Origin: Halococcus saccharolyticus DSM 5350
GTDB taxonomy: Archaea; Halobacteriota; Halobacteria; Halobacteriales; Halococcaceae
DNA length: 64,000 nt
Direction: 5' to 3'
NCBI RefSeq assembly: GCF_000336915.1
Contig: NZ_AOMD01000025.1
Coordinates: forward strand, 62,001 to 126,000
Shown: piece by piece, positions 46,870 through 56,422 of the stretch
How the letters are laid out: every line of letters begins with the position of its first letter
Position numbering within the stretch: the stretch's first letter is position 1
Program-made: the position numbers and the translations under genes
The notes under the pieces: model-generated
The model's database searches: none
What the model was told of the DNA's origin: nothing
Seen by the model: the letters and a program-made list of their open reading frames with translations, nothing else

Positions 46870-48222
46870 ATGGCCACGACCGAGGAGCTCGCGTCGTTCA
46901 CCGAGGCGGTCGCGTTCGAGGAGCTCGACGACGACACGATCGAGGAGCTGAAAAAGCGCGTCCTCGACTCGGTCGGGATCGCGGTGGGCGCACTGGGTGC
47001 GGAGCCGGTCGAGGCCGTCCGCGAGACGGTCGAAGAGACTGCTCCGGGCGACGCCGCCCGGCTGTGGGGATCGGAGACGCGCGCCAGCCCGACGGGAGCG
47101 GCGATGTACAACACCACGCTCACGCGGTATCTGGATTTCATGGACTCGTTTCTTGCGCCCGGCGAAACGCCACATCCGAGCGACAACATCGCGAGTCTGA
47201 TCGCCTGCGGCGAGCACACCGACGCCACCGGCACGGAGCTCGTGGAGGCGATCGGGGTGAGCTACGAGATCCAGGGTGAGCTCGCGTGGAACGCGCCAGT
47301 CCGCGATCGCGGGTTCGATCACGTGACCCACACCGTCATCTCGGCGACCGCCGGCGCGGGGAAGGTGCTCGGACTCGACCACGAAGAACTGCGGAACGCA
47401 GTCGGGATCGCCGGGACCGCCCACAACGCGCTCCGAGTGACTCGCACGGGAGGGATCAACGAGTGGAAAGGGGTCGCGAGCGCGAACGCCGCCCGGAACG
47501 CGGTCTATTCGGCGCTACTCGCTAGCAACGGGATGGACGGTCCGACGAACCTCTTCGAGGGCCAGAAGGGGTGGAAGCAGATCATTGCGGGCGATTTCAC
47601 TGCCGACCTCGATTCCGGCTGTGAGCGCGTGTTCGACACCATGACCAAGCGCTACGTCGCCGAGACCTACGCCCAGTCCGCGGTCGAGGGCGTGATCGAA
47701 CTCGCTGAACACGCCGACATCGATCCCGACCAGGTGAACACGATCCACCTCGACACGTTCCACGGCGCGAAGCTCATCATCGGCGGCGGCGAGGGGTCGC
47801 GATACGAAGTCGAGACGAAAGCCCAGGCCGACCACTCGCTGCCGTACATGCTCGCGGCGGCGTTGATCGACCGCGAACTCACCAACGACGCCTACGATCC
47901 CGAGCGTATTCAGCGAGAGGACGTCCAGAAACTCCTTCGAACTGTGGAAGTCGAGGAAGACGAAGCACTCACCGAGCGCTTCGAGAACGGCGAGATGCCC
48001 GCGGTCGTCGACATCGAGCTCGCCAACGATTCGACACGTCACATCGAGAAGGACGCGTTCAGCGGCCATCCCACCGATCCGATGACGTGGGAGCAGGTCG
48101 AGGCGAAGTTCGAGACGATGACCGAGGAACGCTACGACGAGGATCATAGAGAACGGATCGTCGATGTCGTCAGAAACCTCGAAACCCACGATGTCGCCGA
48201 TCTCGTCACGCTGATGGAGTGA
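46870..48222 (+). CDS. MmgE/PrpD family protein
   Basis: A 450-residue protein of the MmgE/PrpD family, whose members include 2-methylcitrate dehydratase and cis-aconitate decarboxylase. The helical N-terminal domain has DSVGIAVGALG and a YNTTLTRYLDFMDSF region, with HPSDNIA as the usual conserved segment, and the C-terminal lid domain is complete. The length is standard. No methylcitrate synthase or lyase genes are nearby, so the substrate is uncertain. Confidence 0.87.
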   Translation: MATTEELASFTEAVAFEELDDDTIEELKKRVLDSVGIAVGALGAEPVEAVRETVEETAPGDAARLWGSETRASPTGAAMYNTTLTRYLDFMDSFLAPGETPHPSDNIASLIACGEHTDATGTELVEAIGVSYEIQGELAWNAPVRDRGFDHVTHTVISATAGAGKVLGLDHEELRNAVGIAGTAHNALRVTRTGGINEWKGVASANAARNAVYSALLASNGMDGPTNLFEGQKGWKQIIAGDFTADLDSGCERVFDTMTKRYVAETYAQSAVEGVIELAEHADIDPDQVNTIHLDTFHGAKLIIGGGEGSRYEVETKAQADHSLPYMLAAALIDRELTNDAYDPERIQREDVQKLLRTVEVEEDEALTERFENGEMPAVVDIELANDSTRHIEKDAFSGHPTDPMTWEQVEAKFETMTEERYDEDHRERIVDVVRNLETHDVADLVTLME

Positions 48223-48287
48223 TCGGCTGTCCAGCGATCGCCGTCGCCACCAATCCCTAAGTGGTCGGCGATCCTACTGGAACGGGT

Positions 48288-49127
48288 ATGTCCGAGAGAC
48301 CGTTCGACCGGGCGTTCGACTTCCTGCACGTCAACGACCGCCCGGACAAGCCGCGCGAGAAGGGGATCACCGAGATGCGGGGGCCGTACTACGATCCGAT
48401 GGGGCCCCGCGAACTCCGGGACATCCTCGAAACGATGGGATGGTACGTCGATATCTACAAGTTTTCAGGTGGTTCGTTCGCGTTGATGCCCGAGACGGCG
48501 GTCGAGGAGCTCATCGAGGTCTGCCACGAGTTCGACGTGAAGGTCTCGACGGGCGGGTTCATCGAGAACGTCCTCGTGAGGGACAACGACAACGTCGAGG
48601 CGTACGTCGAAGAGTGTGCGGAGTTTGGCTTCGACATCGTGGAAATCTCGTCGGGATTCCTCGCGATAGACACCGACGACATGGTGGCGCTCACGGAGCT
48701 GGTCGCCGAGACCGACGGCGTCGAGCCCAAACCCGAGATCAACGTCCAGTTCGGCGCGGGCGGTGCGTCGAGCCCCGAGGAACTCGAAAGCGAGGTCCAG
48801 CAGGACCCCGAGATGGCGGTCGAAGAAGGCCGACGTCATCTCGACGCCGGCGCGGAGTTCCTGATGGTCGAGGCTGAGGGGATCACCGAGGAGGTCCACG
48901 AGTGGCGCACCGACGTGGTGTACACCATCGCGAACGAGCTCGGGATGGAAAACTGCGTGTTCGAGGCCCCCGGCCCCGAGATGTTCGAGTGGTACATCAA
49001 GAACTTCGGGCCCAACGTGAACCTGTTCGTCGACAACTCCCAGATCGTCGAACTCGAATGCATGCGCTCGGGCCTCTGGGGGAAGACCACGAGCTGGGGC
49101 CGGATCACGTCGTACAGCCGGGAGTAA
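48288..49127 (+). CDS. phosphosulfolactate synthase (ComA) family protein
   Basis: A 279-residue TIM-barrel protein of the ComA family, which adds sulfite to phosphoenolpyruvate to make phosphosulfolactate, the first step of coenzyme M synthesis in methanogens. Features include DFLHVNDRPDKPREKGITEMRG cut here to its parts (HVNDRP, KGITEMRG), DIYKFSGGSF, STGGFIENV and MVEAEGITE. Haloarchaea do not use coenzyme M, so the product may serve a sulfonate pathway or be unrelated. ATG 48288 is preferred over the frame start at 48261. Confidence 0.85.
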   Translation: MSERPFDRAFDFLHVNDRPDKPREKGITEMRGPYYDPMGPRELRDILETMGWYVDIYKFSGGSFALMPETAVEELIEVCHEFDVKVSTGGFIENVLVRDNDNVEAYVEECAEFGFDIVEISSGFLAIDTDDMVALTELVAETDGVEPKPEINVQFGAGGASSPEELESEVQQDPEMAVEEGRRHLDAGAEFLMVEAEGITEEVHEWRTDVVYTIANELGMENCVFEAPGPEMFEWYIKNFGPNVNLFVDNSQIVELECMRSGLWGKTTSWGRITSYSRE

Positions 49128-49206
49128 TGACTGCCATCGACATGGCGGTCACAGCCCACGACTCACCGTTCGATGCGACTGCGACTCCGTCAGTCGTCGA
49201 GAGGCC

Positions 49207-50337
49207 TCAGTCACCGAGAACGGCGTCGGCGAGCGTGTTCCGGTGGAGTTCGTTCGGTCCTCCGGCGATGGTGAGCAGCCGTGCGTCGCGGAGGTATCGT
49301 TCGACGTCGCGCTCGGTCGTATAGCCGATCCCACCGTGGAGCTGGAGTGCCTTGTTCGTGTTCTCGACGGCGGCCTCGGTCGCGTGGATCTTCGCCATAC
49401 TCAACTCGTGACTGATGTCCGCACCACGGTCGGCGCGGGCGGCCGCCCGGAGCGTGAGTAAGCGAGCGGTGTCGACGCGCGTCGCCATCTCGGCGATCCG
49501 CCACCGGATTCCCTGGAACTCGCCGATCCGCCGTCCGAACTGCTCGCGGTCGGTCACGTGGGTTACCGTGTCGTCGAGCGCCGACCGCGCGAGACCGACC
49601 GCGCGAGCGGGGAGGTTGACGCCCGTATCGACCGCGCCGCGCTGGACGTACGCCTCCCCCTCCTCGCCGACCAGCCGTGCCGCCGGAACGCGGACATCGG
49701 ACAGCGAGACGCGGGGGGATTTGACGCTCCGCGCGCCGAGCGTGTCCCAGACGGTGTCGACCTCGAACGCCGCAGTCGGCACCAGGAACGCGCTGACGTT
49801 GTGCGGGGCCTCGTCGTCCGGGCCGGTCTTCGCGTACGTGAGCACCGTGTCGGCGTCGAAGAAGTTCGTCACCCAGCGTTTGTGGCCGTTCAGGACCCAC
49901 TCGTCGCCGTCCCGCTCGGCGTGCGTCTCCATCGCGAGTTTGTCACTACCGGCGTCGTCCTCGCTGAGCCCGAGCGCGCCGACGGTGTCGAACCGCGCCA
50001 TCTCGGGCAGGAACTCTTCCCGGAGCCGTTCGGAACCAAAGTGCTCGACGACGGTCGCCACGCCGAGGTGGAGGGCGAGCGCGCTCGCCACGGGCATCAT
50101 CGCGGCCGAGAGCTCCTCAATCACCACGGCGAGTTCCACGAGTCCCTCGTCGCGACCGCCGTACTTCTCGGGAAGGGTGAGACCGGTAAGCCGTCGGTCG
50201 CCGAGATCGTCGAGGATCGCCGCCGGATACTCCTCGTTTCGATCGAGTGCGGCGGCTCGCGGCGCGATTTCGGTTCGGGCGTACTCCCGGACGTCGTCCC
50301 GCAGGTCGCGCTGTGCGTCCGTCAGTCCGAATCCCAT
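49207..50337 (-). CDS. acyl-CoA dehydrogenase
   Basis: A 376-residue FAD-dependent acyl-CoA dehydrogenase. The three-domain layout is complete: the helical N-terminus (FGLTDAQRDLRDDV), the beta domain with GALGLSEDDAGSD and WVLNGHKRWVTN, and the C-terminal helices with REQFGRRIGEFQGI and the LHGGIGYTTE motif. Chain-length specificity is not evident. It is followed upstream, on the same strand, by an aldehyde dehydrogenase gene 115 nt away. Confidence 0.9.
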   Translation of the reverse strand: MGFGLTDAQRDLRDDVREYARTEIAPRAAALDRNEEYPAAILDDLGDRRLTGLTLPEKYGGRDEGLVELAVVIEELSAAMMPVASALALHLGVATVVEHFGSERLREEFLPEMARFDTVGALGLSEDDAGSDKLAMETHAERDGDEWVLNGHKRWVTNFFDADTVLTYAKTGPDDEAPHNVSAFLVPTAAFEVDTVWDTLGARSVKSPRVSLSDVRVPAARLVGEEGEAYVQRGAVDTGVNLPARAVGLARSALDDTVTHVTDREQFGRRIGEFQGIRWRIAEMATRVDTARLLTLRAAARADRGADISHELSMAKIHATEAAVENTNKALQLHGGIGYTTERDVERYLRDARLLTIAGGPNELHRNTLADAVLGD

Positions 50338-50452
50338 ACCGGCGTATCGATGGCACGACGCTTGACTGTACGGGGCCTTCGACGGTGGAGGTTGGACGGT
50401 CGTCATCGATCGAACGCCAGCAAAAACGAACGTCTTCCGATCAACTTTCAGT

Positions 50453-51829
50453 CTACTCGCCCTCGGGGGACTGGACCCAGATCGTCTTCTTGTTGACGAA
50501 CTCACGGATGCCGTGGCCGGCGAGTTCGCGGCCGTACCCCGAGTCCTTGATCCCGCCGAACGGCACCCGGGGGTCGGATTTCACGAGTTCGTTGACGAAA
50601 CAACACCCTGCCTCGAATCGCCGCGCGACCCGCTCGCCGCGTTCGAGGTCCTCGGTCCAGACCGAGGCACCCAGCCCGAGATCGACGTCGTTCGCGAGTT
50701 CGATCGCCTCTTCGGCGTCACTCACTCGGAACACCGGCGCGACTGGGCCGAACGTCTCCTCGCAGGCCGCCGCCGCATCCTGGGGAACGTCCGTGAGGAC
50801 CGTCGGCGGGTAGTAGTATCCTTCGCGGTCCATCGGCTCACCGCCGAGTTCGAGGCTCGCGCCCTCGTCGAGCGTGCGCTCGACCTGATCGTGGAGGTCT
50901 TCCATCAGGTCCTCGCGGGCCTGGGGGCCGATATCGGTGTCCTCGTCGGTGGGATCGCCAATCGTCAGGGCGTCCATTTCGTCGGTGAATTTATCGAGGA
51001 ACTCGTCGTAGACGTCCTCGTGGACGATGAATCGTTTGGCGGCGATGCAGGACTGTCCGGAGTTCAGGGTGCGTGCGCCCGCGCCGGTCGCGGCGGCGGC
51101 GTCGAGATCGGCGTCGTCGAGCACCACAAACGGGTCGCTCCCGCCGAGTTCAAGCACCGTTTTCTTGAGTTCGTGGCCTGCGGTCTCGGCGACCGCTCGA
51201 CCGGCGTACTCGCTGCCTGTCAGCGTCGCGGCTCTGAGTCGATCGTCTTCGAGGATCGCCTCGACCTGGTCCGAACCGATCAGTAGGGATTGAAAGACGT
51301 CCTCGGGGTAGCCGGCGCGCTCGAAGACATCAGCGATCGCCATCGCGCACTCGGGGACGTTCGAGGCGTGTTTCAGCAGGCCGACGTTGCCCGCGGTGAG
51401 GTGCGGCGCGGCGAACCGGAACACCTGCCAGAACGGGTAGTTCCACGGCATCACTGCGAGGATCGGGCCGAGCGGTTCGTAGGAGACGAATGCACTCGCT
51501 TCCGACGCACTCGAAAGTGCTTCGTCGGCGAGCTGTTCGCCGGCGGTCTCGGCGTAGTAGTCACACACCCACGCACACTTCTCGACCTCCGAGATCGCCC
51601 CCGAGATGGGTTTGCCCATCTCCCGAGTCATGATCTCGGCGTACTCGCGTTTGTTCCCACGGAGGACGTCCGCGGCGTCGGCGAGGAGTTCGCGGCGCTC
51701 GATCATCGATCGGTCGCGCCACGACTCGAACGCCGTGTTCGCGCGTGCGAGCGCGTCGTCGACCTCCTCGTCGGAGTGTCCCTCGACGGGTTCGAGCGTC
51801 TCTCCAGTGGCCGGGTTCACACGGTCCAT
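50453..51829 (-). CDS. aldehyde dehydrogenase (succinate-semialdehyde type)
   Basis: A 458-residue NAD(P)-dependent aldehyde dehydrogenase. The catalytic Cys is in NSGQSCIAAKRF, and the general base Glu in LELGGSDPF; MPWNYPFWQVFR is the cofactor region. The overall pattern is nearest GabD-like succinate-semialdehyde dehydrogenases. The frame extends upstream into repeat copy 3, so ATG 51829 is used. Repeat copy 3 fills the gap to the upstream pdxS gene. Confidence 0.9.
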   Translation of the reverse strand: MDRVNPATGETLEPVEGHSDEEVDDALARANTAFESWRDRSMIERRELLADAADVLRGNKREYAEIMTREMGKPISGAISEVEKCAWVCDYYAETAGEQLADEALSSASEASAFVSYEPLGPILAVMPWNYPFWQVFRFAAPHLTAGNVGLLKHASNVPECAMAIADVFERAGYPEDVFQSLLIGSDQVEAILEDDRLRAATLTGSEYAGRAVAETAGHELKKTVLELGGSDPFVVLDDADLDAAAATGAGARTLNSGQSCIAAKRFIVHEDVYDEFLDKFTDEMDALTIGDPTDEDTDIGPQAREDLMEDLHDQVERTLDEGASLELGGEPMDREGYYYPPTVLTDVPQDAAAACEETFGPVAPVFRVSDAEEAIELANDVDLGLGASVWTEDLERGERVARRFEAGCCFVNELVKSDPRVPFGGIKDSGYGRELAGHGIREFVNKKTIWVQSPEGE

Positions 51830-51929
51830 GCGCCGCGTTGGGACGGGGGCGTAGTTGTAGTTTCGGCCTGCGATTCGTCGGCTGTTCGCATGGTAGTGCG
51901 GGTACAGAGTGGTGCAGCGTGGCTGTGGC

Positions 51930-52203
51930 GTGGTTGCGGGGCGGTCCTGGCGGATGAAGGGCGAGGCCCGCGGAGCGGGCCGAGGGCTTCGGCGGTGTGG
52001 TCGCGGAGCAGTTGCGGTGCGGAGAGTGCCAGCAGCCCCGCCGCAAACGAGGCCGCAGGCCGAGTGAGCGGGTGTTTTTAGTCCAGGTTTTTGCAAGGAG
52101 TGGTGCGCGAGCGTAGCGAGCGCACCCGACGTGGTTCGAAAGGCGCTTCGCGCCTTTCGTCATGCCGAGACGGCTTCGCCGTCTCGTAGCAAAGTAAAAA
52201 AGT
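51930..52203 (+). repeat. hairpin-rich intergenic repeat, copy 3
   Basis: Third copy. It carries GGATGAAGGGCGAG, a perfect hairpin GGCCCGC-GGA-GCGGGCC, GAGGGCTTCGGCGGTG, a GGCC-GCA-GGCC-type hairpin, GAGTGAGCGGGTG, TTTTTGCAAGGAGTGGTGC and CACCCGACGTGGTTCGAA. It then has AAAGGCGC-TTC-GCGCCTTT and GAGACGGC-TTC-GCCGTCTC. It lacks the two outer hairpins of copies 1 and 2. It ends in an A-run 6 nt from the pdxS stop codon. Positions 52123-52203 equal 24413-24493 except the inverted loop. It fills most of the 380-nt gap between pdxS and the aldehyde dehydrogenase gene. Confidence 0.85.
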
Positions 52204-52209
52204 GGGTGA

Positions 52210-53118
52210 CTAGACGCCGCGGCCCTGCAACTTCTCTTCTTCGGGGAGGTCGACGTTCGCGTCGCCTTTCATTCCCTTGCCAGTGTTCGTGGCGATCCGT
52301 GCGAGCGTCTCGGGGTCGTCCCACGAGTTGGTGGCCTCGACGATCGCCTCGCCCATCGCGGCGGGGTTCTCCGCGCCGAAGATGCCCGAGCCGACGAAGA
52401 TGCCGTCACAGCCGTGGTGCATCATCAGCGCGGCGTCGGCGGGCGTTGCGATCCCGCCGGCAGCGAAGTTCACGACTGGCAGGCGGCCGGCGTCTGCGGT
52501 CTCGTGAACGAGGCCGGCGGGGGCCTCGATCTCGCGGGCGTAGGCCTCGCGCTCCTGGTGGCTCATGCCCTCCAGTTTCCGGATCGCACCCTTGATCGTA
52601 CGCTGATGGTGGACCGCCTGATTGACGTCGCCGGTACCGGCCTCGCCCTTGGTTCGGATCATCGCCGCACCCTCGTCGATCCGTCGGAGCGCCTCACCGA
52701 GGTTCCGCGCGCCACAGACGAACGGTGCGGTGAAGTCGCGCTTGTCGATGTGGTACTCGTTGTCCGCCGGCGTCAGCACCTCGCTCTCATCGATCATGTC
52801 GACGCCGACGGCTTCGAGGATCTGGGCCTCCTTGGTGTGGCCGATCCGTGACTTGCCCATCACCGGGATCGAGACTTCCTCGACGATCTCGGTGACGTCG
52901 GCGGGATCGGCCATCCGCGCGACGCCGCCGCGCTTTCTGATGTCGGCGGGGACGGCTTCGAGCGACATCACCGCGACCGCACCGGCGTCCTCCGCGATTC
53001 GCGCCTGCTCCGCGTTCACGACGTCCATGATAACCCCACCCTGTTGCATCCGGGCGAACCCGCGCTTCACGAGGTCGGTACCGCGTTTCAGTTCCTCCAA
53101 GTCGGTCTCGTCGGCCAT
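52210..53118 (-). CDS. pdxS: pyridoxal 5'-phosphate synthase lyase subunit PdxS
   Basis: A 302-residue (alpha/beta)8-barrel synthase that makes PLP from ribose 5-phosphate, glyceraldehyde 3-phosphate and ammonia. The N-terminal [20 protein letters not shown], the lysine of VMGKSRIGH (Lys89) and the [17 protein letters not shown] phosphate site are canonical. The glutaminase partner PdxT is not in the window. The frame extends eight codons upstream, but ATG 53118 fits the family start. Confidence 0.95.
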   Translation of the reverse strand: MADETDLEELKRGTDLVKRGFARMQQGGVIMDVVNAEQARIAEDAGAVAVMSLEAVPADIRKRGGVARMADPADVTEIVEEVSIPVMGKSRIGHTKEAQILEAVGVDMIDESEVLTPADNEYHIDKRDFTAPFVCGARNLGEALRRIDEGAAMIRTKGEAGTGDVNQAVHHQRTIKGAIRKLEGMSHQEREAYAREIEAPAGLVHETADAGRLPVVNFAAGGIATPADAALMMHHGCDGIFVGSGIFGAENPAAMGEAIVEATNSWDDPETLARIATNTGKGMKGDANVDLPEEEKLQGRGV

Positions 53119-53296
53119 GACCGGAGTTGCCGCCCGACGCACTTAACCCTCCTCTTCGGCCACAGATCGTTCGGCCGCCGAAGGCAGAAGGACCAAACGT
53201 CGGCCGCGCGAATACTGCCTCAGTCGTAACGATGATACCGCTCATGTCCCCCCCGAACCAGGCCGCCGAAGCCAGTCCCGCGCCCCCGCACGACCG

Positions 53297-54277
53297 ATGA
53301 CGACGCATCGAGAGCCACTCGATTCGGTGAACGAGACCATCGGCGAGACCCCGCTGGTTCGCGTCCACGCCGCGCCCGAGTCGGTCCCGGTGTACGCGAA
53401 GCTCGAATCGTTCAATCCCGGCGCGAGCGTCAAGGACCGGATCGGGCAGTACATGCTCGAAGAGATGCTCGACCGCGGCGACCTCGATCCTGGTGGGACC
53501 GTAATCGAACCAACAGCGGGGAACACGGGAATCGGGATCGCGCTCGCCGCTACCCAGTTGGACGTCGAGGCGGTGTTCGTAGTGCCCGAGCGGTTCAGCC
53601 TCGAAAAGCAGCAACTGATGCGATCGCTGGGTGCAGAGATCGTCAACACGCCGACCGACGAGGGGATGGGCGGCGCGATCGATCGCGCCGACGAACTCGC
53701 CGCCGAACACGAGAACGCGGTCGTGCCCCAGCAGTTCGCGAACCCGCTCAACGCCGAGGCGCACTACGCGACTACCGCGCCCGAGATCCACGACGCGCTC
53801 GACGGGCGGGTGGGCGCGGTGGTCGCAGGCTGTGGCACGGCGGGCACGCTCATGGGGATCGCGCGCTACGCCCGCGAGCAGCATCCGGAGACGTTCGTGG
53901 CCGCGGTCGAACCCCAGGGATCACGCTACGCCGAGGTGATGGGCACCGAGGTCGAGGAAGGCGAGTACAAGACCGAAGGGATCGGCACGCACGATCCCTC
54001 GACGAACGAGCTGTTCGATCCCGAACTCGTCGACCAAGTCATCCGAGTCGGTGATCGCACCGCCCAGGACGAGCTCAAACGGCTCGCGAGCGAGGAGGGC
54101 CACCTCGTGGCGGCGAGCGCGGGGATGGCGAGCGTCGCCGCCCGCGACGTGGCCGAACGGATCCGCGACGGCGAAATCGACGCCCCCCACGACACGGTGG
54201 TGACGGTGTTCCCCGACTCCTCGGAGCGCTACCTCTCGAAAGGGATCTACGACGAATTCGAGAGCTGGGAGGGGTAG
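53297..54277 (+). CDS. cysteine synthase/cystathionine beta-synthase-type PLP enzyme
   Basis: A 326-residue fold-type II PLP enzyme. The PLP lysine is Lys46 in GASVKDRIG, and TAGNTGIGIA is the substrate-binding loop. It makes cysteine from O-acetylserine and sulfide, or cystathionine from serine and homocysteine; the two are not distinguishable here. A cystathionine gamma-synthase/lyase gene starts 40 nt downstream, so the pair is likely a cysteine/methionine interconversion operon. Confidence 0.88.
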   Translation: MTTHREPLDSVNETIGETPLVRVHAAPESVPVYAKLESFNPGASVKDRIGQYMLEEMLDRGDLDPGGTVIEPTAGNTGIGIALAATQLDVEAVFVVPERFSLEKQQLMRSLGAEIVNTPTDEGMGGAIDRADELAAEHENAVVPQQFANPLNAEAHYATTAPEIHDALDGRVGAVVAGCGTAGTLMGIARYAREQHPETFVAAVEPQGSRYAEVMGTEVEEGEYKTEGIGTHDPSTNELFDPELVDQVIRVGDRTAQDELKRLASEEGHLVAASAGMASVAARDVAERIRDGEIDAPHDTVVTVFPDSSERYLSKGIYDEFESWEG

Positions 54278-54317
54278 AAACGACAAGAGTCACAGTTCGC
54301 GCCACCCACGTCGACTC

Positions 54318-55505
54318 ATGGCGAACGACGACAGTACGGACCACGACAGCTACGAGGATCACATCGAGACCCGCGCGATCCACGCCGGCCAGGCACCCGA
54401 CGGGGAGACGGGCGCGCTGATGACCCCGATCCACGCGAACTCCACGTACGTTCAGGATTCCCCCGGCAAGGATCGTGGCTACGAGTACTCCCGGACGGGG
54501 AACCCCACCCGCACCGACCTCGAAGCCAACCTCGCCTCCCTCGAAAGTGGCGCACACGGTCGCGCCTTTTCCAGCGGGATGGGATCGATCAACACCGTTC
54601 TGAACCTGCTCGAAGCGGGCGATCACGTGGTGGCGGGCGATGACGTGTACGGGGGCACTCATCGGCTATTCACCCAGGTGTACGAAGACTACGATCTCGA
54701 CTTCGACTTCGTCGACACCACCGACCACGACGCGGTCGCGGCAGCCATGCGCCCCGACACCGAACTCCTCTGGCTCGAAACCCCGACCAACCCCCTCATG
54801 CGGGTGGTCGACATCGCCGCGCTCGCCGATCTTGCCCACGACCACGACGCGCTGTGCGCGGTCGACAACACCTTCGCCACACCGTACCTCCAGCGGCCGC
54901 TGGAAGACGGTGCGGACATCGTCAGCCACTCGCTGACGAAGTATCTGGGAGGCCACTCGGACGTAGTCGGTGGCGCACTCGTTGTCGATGACGACGACCT
55001 CGACGAACGGATCGGGTTCTACCAGAACTCGGTCGGCGCGACGCCCGGTCCCTTCGAGAGCTTCCTCGTTCTTCGGGGGACGAAGACCCTCCCCGTCCGG
55101 ATGGATCGCCATTGCGAGAACACCCGCGCGCTCGCGACGTGGCTCGACGATCATCCCGACGTGAGCGAGGTGTACTACCCCGGGCTCGGCTCGCACCCAC
55201 AGCACGACCTCGCCGCACGGCAGATGGACGACTTCGGCGGGATGTTGAGCTTCGAACTCGACGGTAGCTTGGAGGAGGCGAGTACGGTCGTCGAGAGTAC
55301 GGAGGTGTTCACGCTCGCCGAGTCACTCGGCGGCGTCGAGAGCCTGATCGAGCAGCCCGCCGCGATGACCCACGCCGCGATCCCGCGCGAGGAGCGCCTC
55401 GAAGCGGGACTGACCGACGGTCTGATTCGCGTCTCGGTGGGGATCGAACACCTCGACGATCAGCGTCGTGACCTCGACCGCGCGATCGACGCCGCACTCG
55501 ACTGA
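54318..55505 (+). CDS. cystathionine gamma-synthase/gamma-lyase
   Basis: A 395-residue Cys/Met metabolism PLP enzyme. The PLP lysine is in [11 protein letters not shown]. Other conserved parts are [11 protein letters not shown] near the N-terminus and [13 protein letters not shown] near the C-terminus. It works in transsulfuration between cysteine and homocysteine; the direction is not decidable. It probably shares an mRNA with the preceding synthase gene. Confidence 0.92.
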   Translation: MANDDSTDHDSYEDHIETRAIHAGQAPDGETGALMTPIHANSTYVQDSPGKDRGYEYSRTGNPTRTDLEANLASLESGAHGRAFSSGMGSINTVLNLLEAGDHVVAGDDVYGGTHRLFTQVYEDYDLDFDFVDTTDHDAVAAAMRPDTELLWLETPTNPLMRVVDIAALADLAHDHDALCAVDNTFATPYLQRPLEDGADIVSHSLTKYLGGHSDVVGGALVVDDDDLDERIGFYQNSVGATPGPFESFLVLRGTKTLPVRMDRHCENTRALATWLDDHPDVSEVYYPGLGSHPQHDLAARQMDDFGGMLSFELDGSLEEASTVVESTEVFTLAESLGGVESLIEQPAAMTHAAIPREERLEAGLTDGLIRVSVGIEHLDDQRRDLDRAIDAALD

Positions 55506-55595
55506 CGGCAGTCGCTGCGGTTCGGCGGTCTCGATCGCACGCCGTCTGCCGATCGGACCGCCATCGTTTTGCCACGGCCACCCTTCGACCACGCA

Positions 55596-56309
55596 ATGGC
55601 CGGAGAACCCGGTGTCGGCCCGCTCGGGCGCGTCCTCGATGGGGAGGTTCCCGACAGCGACGCGCTGCCGTGGTACGTCGCACCGGTGCCGCGTGCGATC
55701 GAGGATCTCGGGTTTCGGCTCGTGTGGCTCGTTGTTACGGTGAACCTCGTCGGCACGGCCTTCGGTTTCTGGTACTATCGGGTCCAGTTCGCCGGAACCC
55801 CGCTGGTGATGTGGCCGTTCGTGCCCGACAGTCCGGCAGCGACGTTGTTCATCGCGCTGTCGCTCGCGGCGTGGAAACTCGGCTACGATCCGGAGCGGCT
55901 GAACGCGCTCGCGTTTTTCGGGTGTCTCAAACTCGGTCTCTGGACGCCGTTCGTCCAGCTGTTCCTCAACGGCCCGAGTGGCATCGCGGCGTGGCTCTAC
56001 TGGTTCCTCATCCTGAGCCATCTCGCGATGGCGCTGCAAGCCTTCGTGATCCATCGCTACGCCGAGTTCCCGGTCGGCGCGGTCGCGATCGCTGTAGTAT
56101 GGTACGGGTTCAACGACGTGGTCGATTACTTCGTCCCGCTCGTCGGCGACTACCACCACACCCTCCTGCGCGCGGAGTTCGTCAACGGCGTGATCGATCA
56201 CTCGCTGCCTGCCCACGACCTCGCCGCGGCCGCGGCGGTGACGCTGACACTGCTCGCGACCTTCCTCGTGCTCGCGACGCGGGTGAAGAAGCTCGAAGCC
56301 GGGCAGTAG
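55596..56309 (+). CDS. DUF1405 family membrane protein
   Basis: A 237-residue integral membrane protein with six hydrophobic segments, from LVWLVVTVNLVGTAFGFW to AAVTLTLLATFLVLATRV. A conserved YWFLILSHLAMALQAF and a YGFNDVVDYF segment match the DUF1405 family found in archaea and Bacillus. The function is unknown. ATG 55596 is preferred over the Pro-rich upstream extension. Confidence 0.85.
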   Translation: MAGEPGVGPLGRVLDGEVPDSDALPWYVAPVPRAIEDLGFRLVWLVVTVNLVGTAFGFWYYRVQFAGTPLVMWPFVPDSPAATLFIALSLAAWKLGYDPERLNALAFFGCLKLGLWTPFVQLFLNGPSGIAAWLYWFLILSHLAMALQAFVIHRYAEFPVGAVAIAVVWYGFNDVVDYFVPLVGDYHHTLLRAEFVNGVIDHSLPAHDLAAAAAVTLTLLATFLVLATRVKKLEAGQ

Positions 56310-56372
56310 GCGGACAGTTGCCGACGAGGACGAACGATGGTCGGCATCGAACGAACCGCCACCCGGAAGAAC

Positions 56373-56391
56373 TGGAAACACGACGGTTCCA
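56373..56391 (+). promoter_or_regulatory. inverted repeat TGGAA-N9-TTCCA upstream of the Orc1/Cdc6 gene
   Basis: Two 5-nt arms TGGAA (56373-56377) and TTCCA (56387-56391) flank 9 nt, directly before a TATA-like TTTATAC. The TGGAAACA part resembles a half of haloarchaeal origin recognition boxes. It may be an autoregulatory site for the Orc1/Cdc6 protein. The similarity is short and the assignment tentative. Confidence 0.3.
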
Positions 56392-56398
56392 TTTATAC
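56392..56398 (+). promoter_or_regulatory. TATA-like box of the Orc1/Cdc6 gene
   Basis: TTTATAC lies 25-31 nt before ATG 56423, at the expected place for a leaderless transcript. Confidence 0.5.
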
Positions 56399-56422
56399 TC
56401 GTTCGGCCGGCACCAACCGGGT

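Noticed and set aside
55670-56422. A long N-terminal extension of the Orc1/Cdc6 frame
   Set aside because: It overlaps the DUF1405 gene in another frame and is Arg-rich; the TATA box and family start support ATG 56423.
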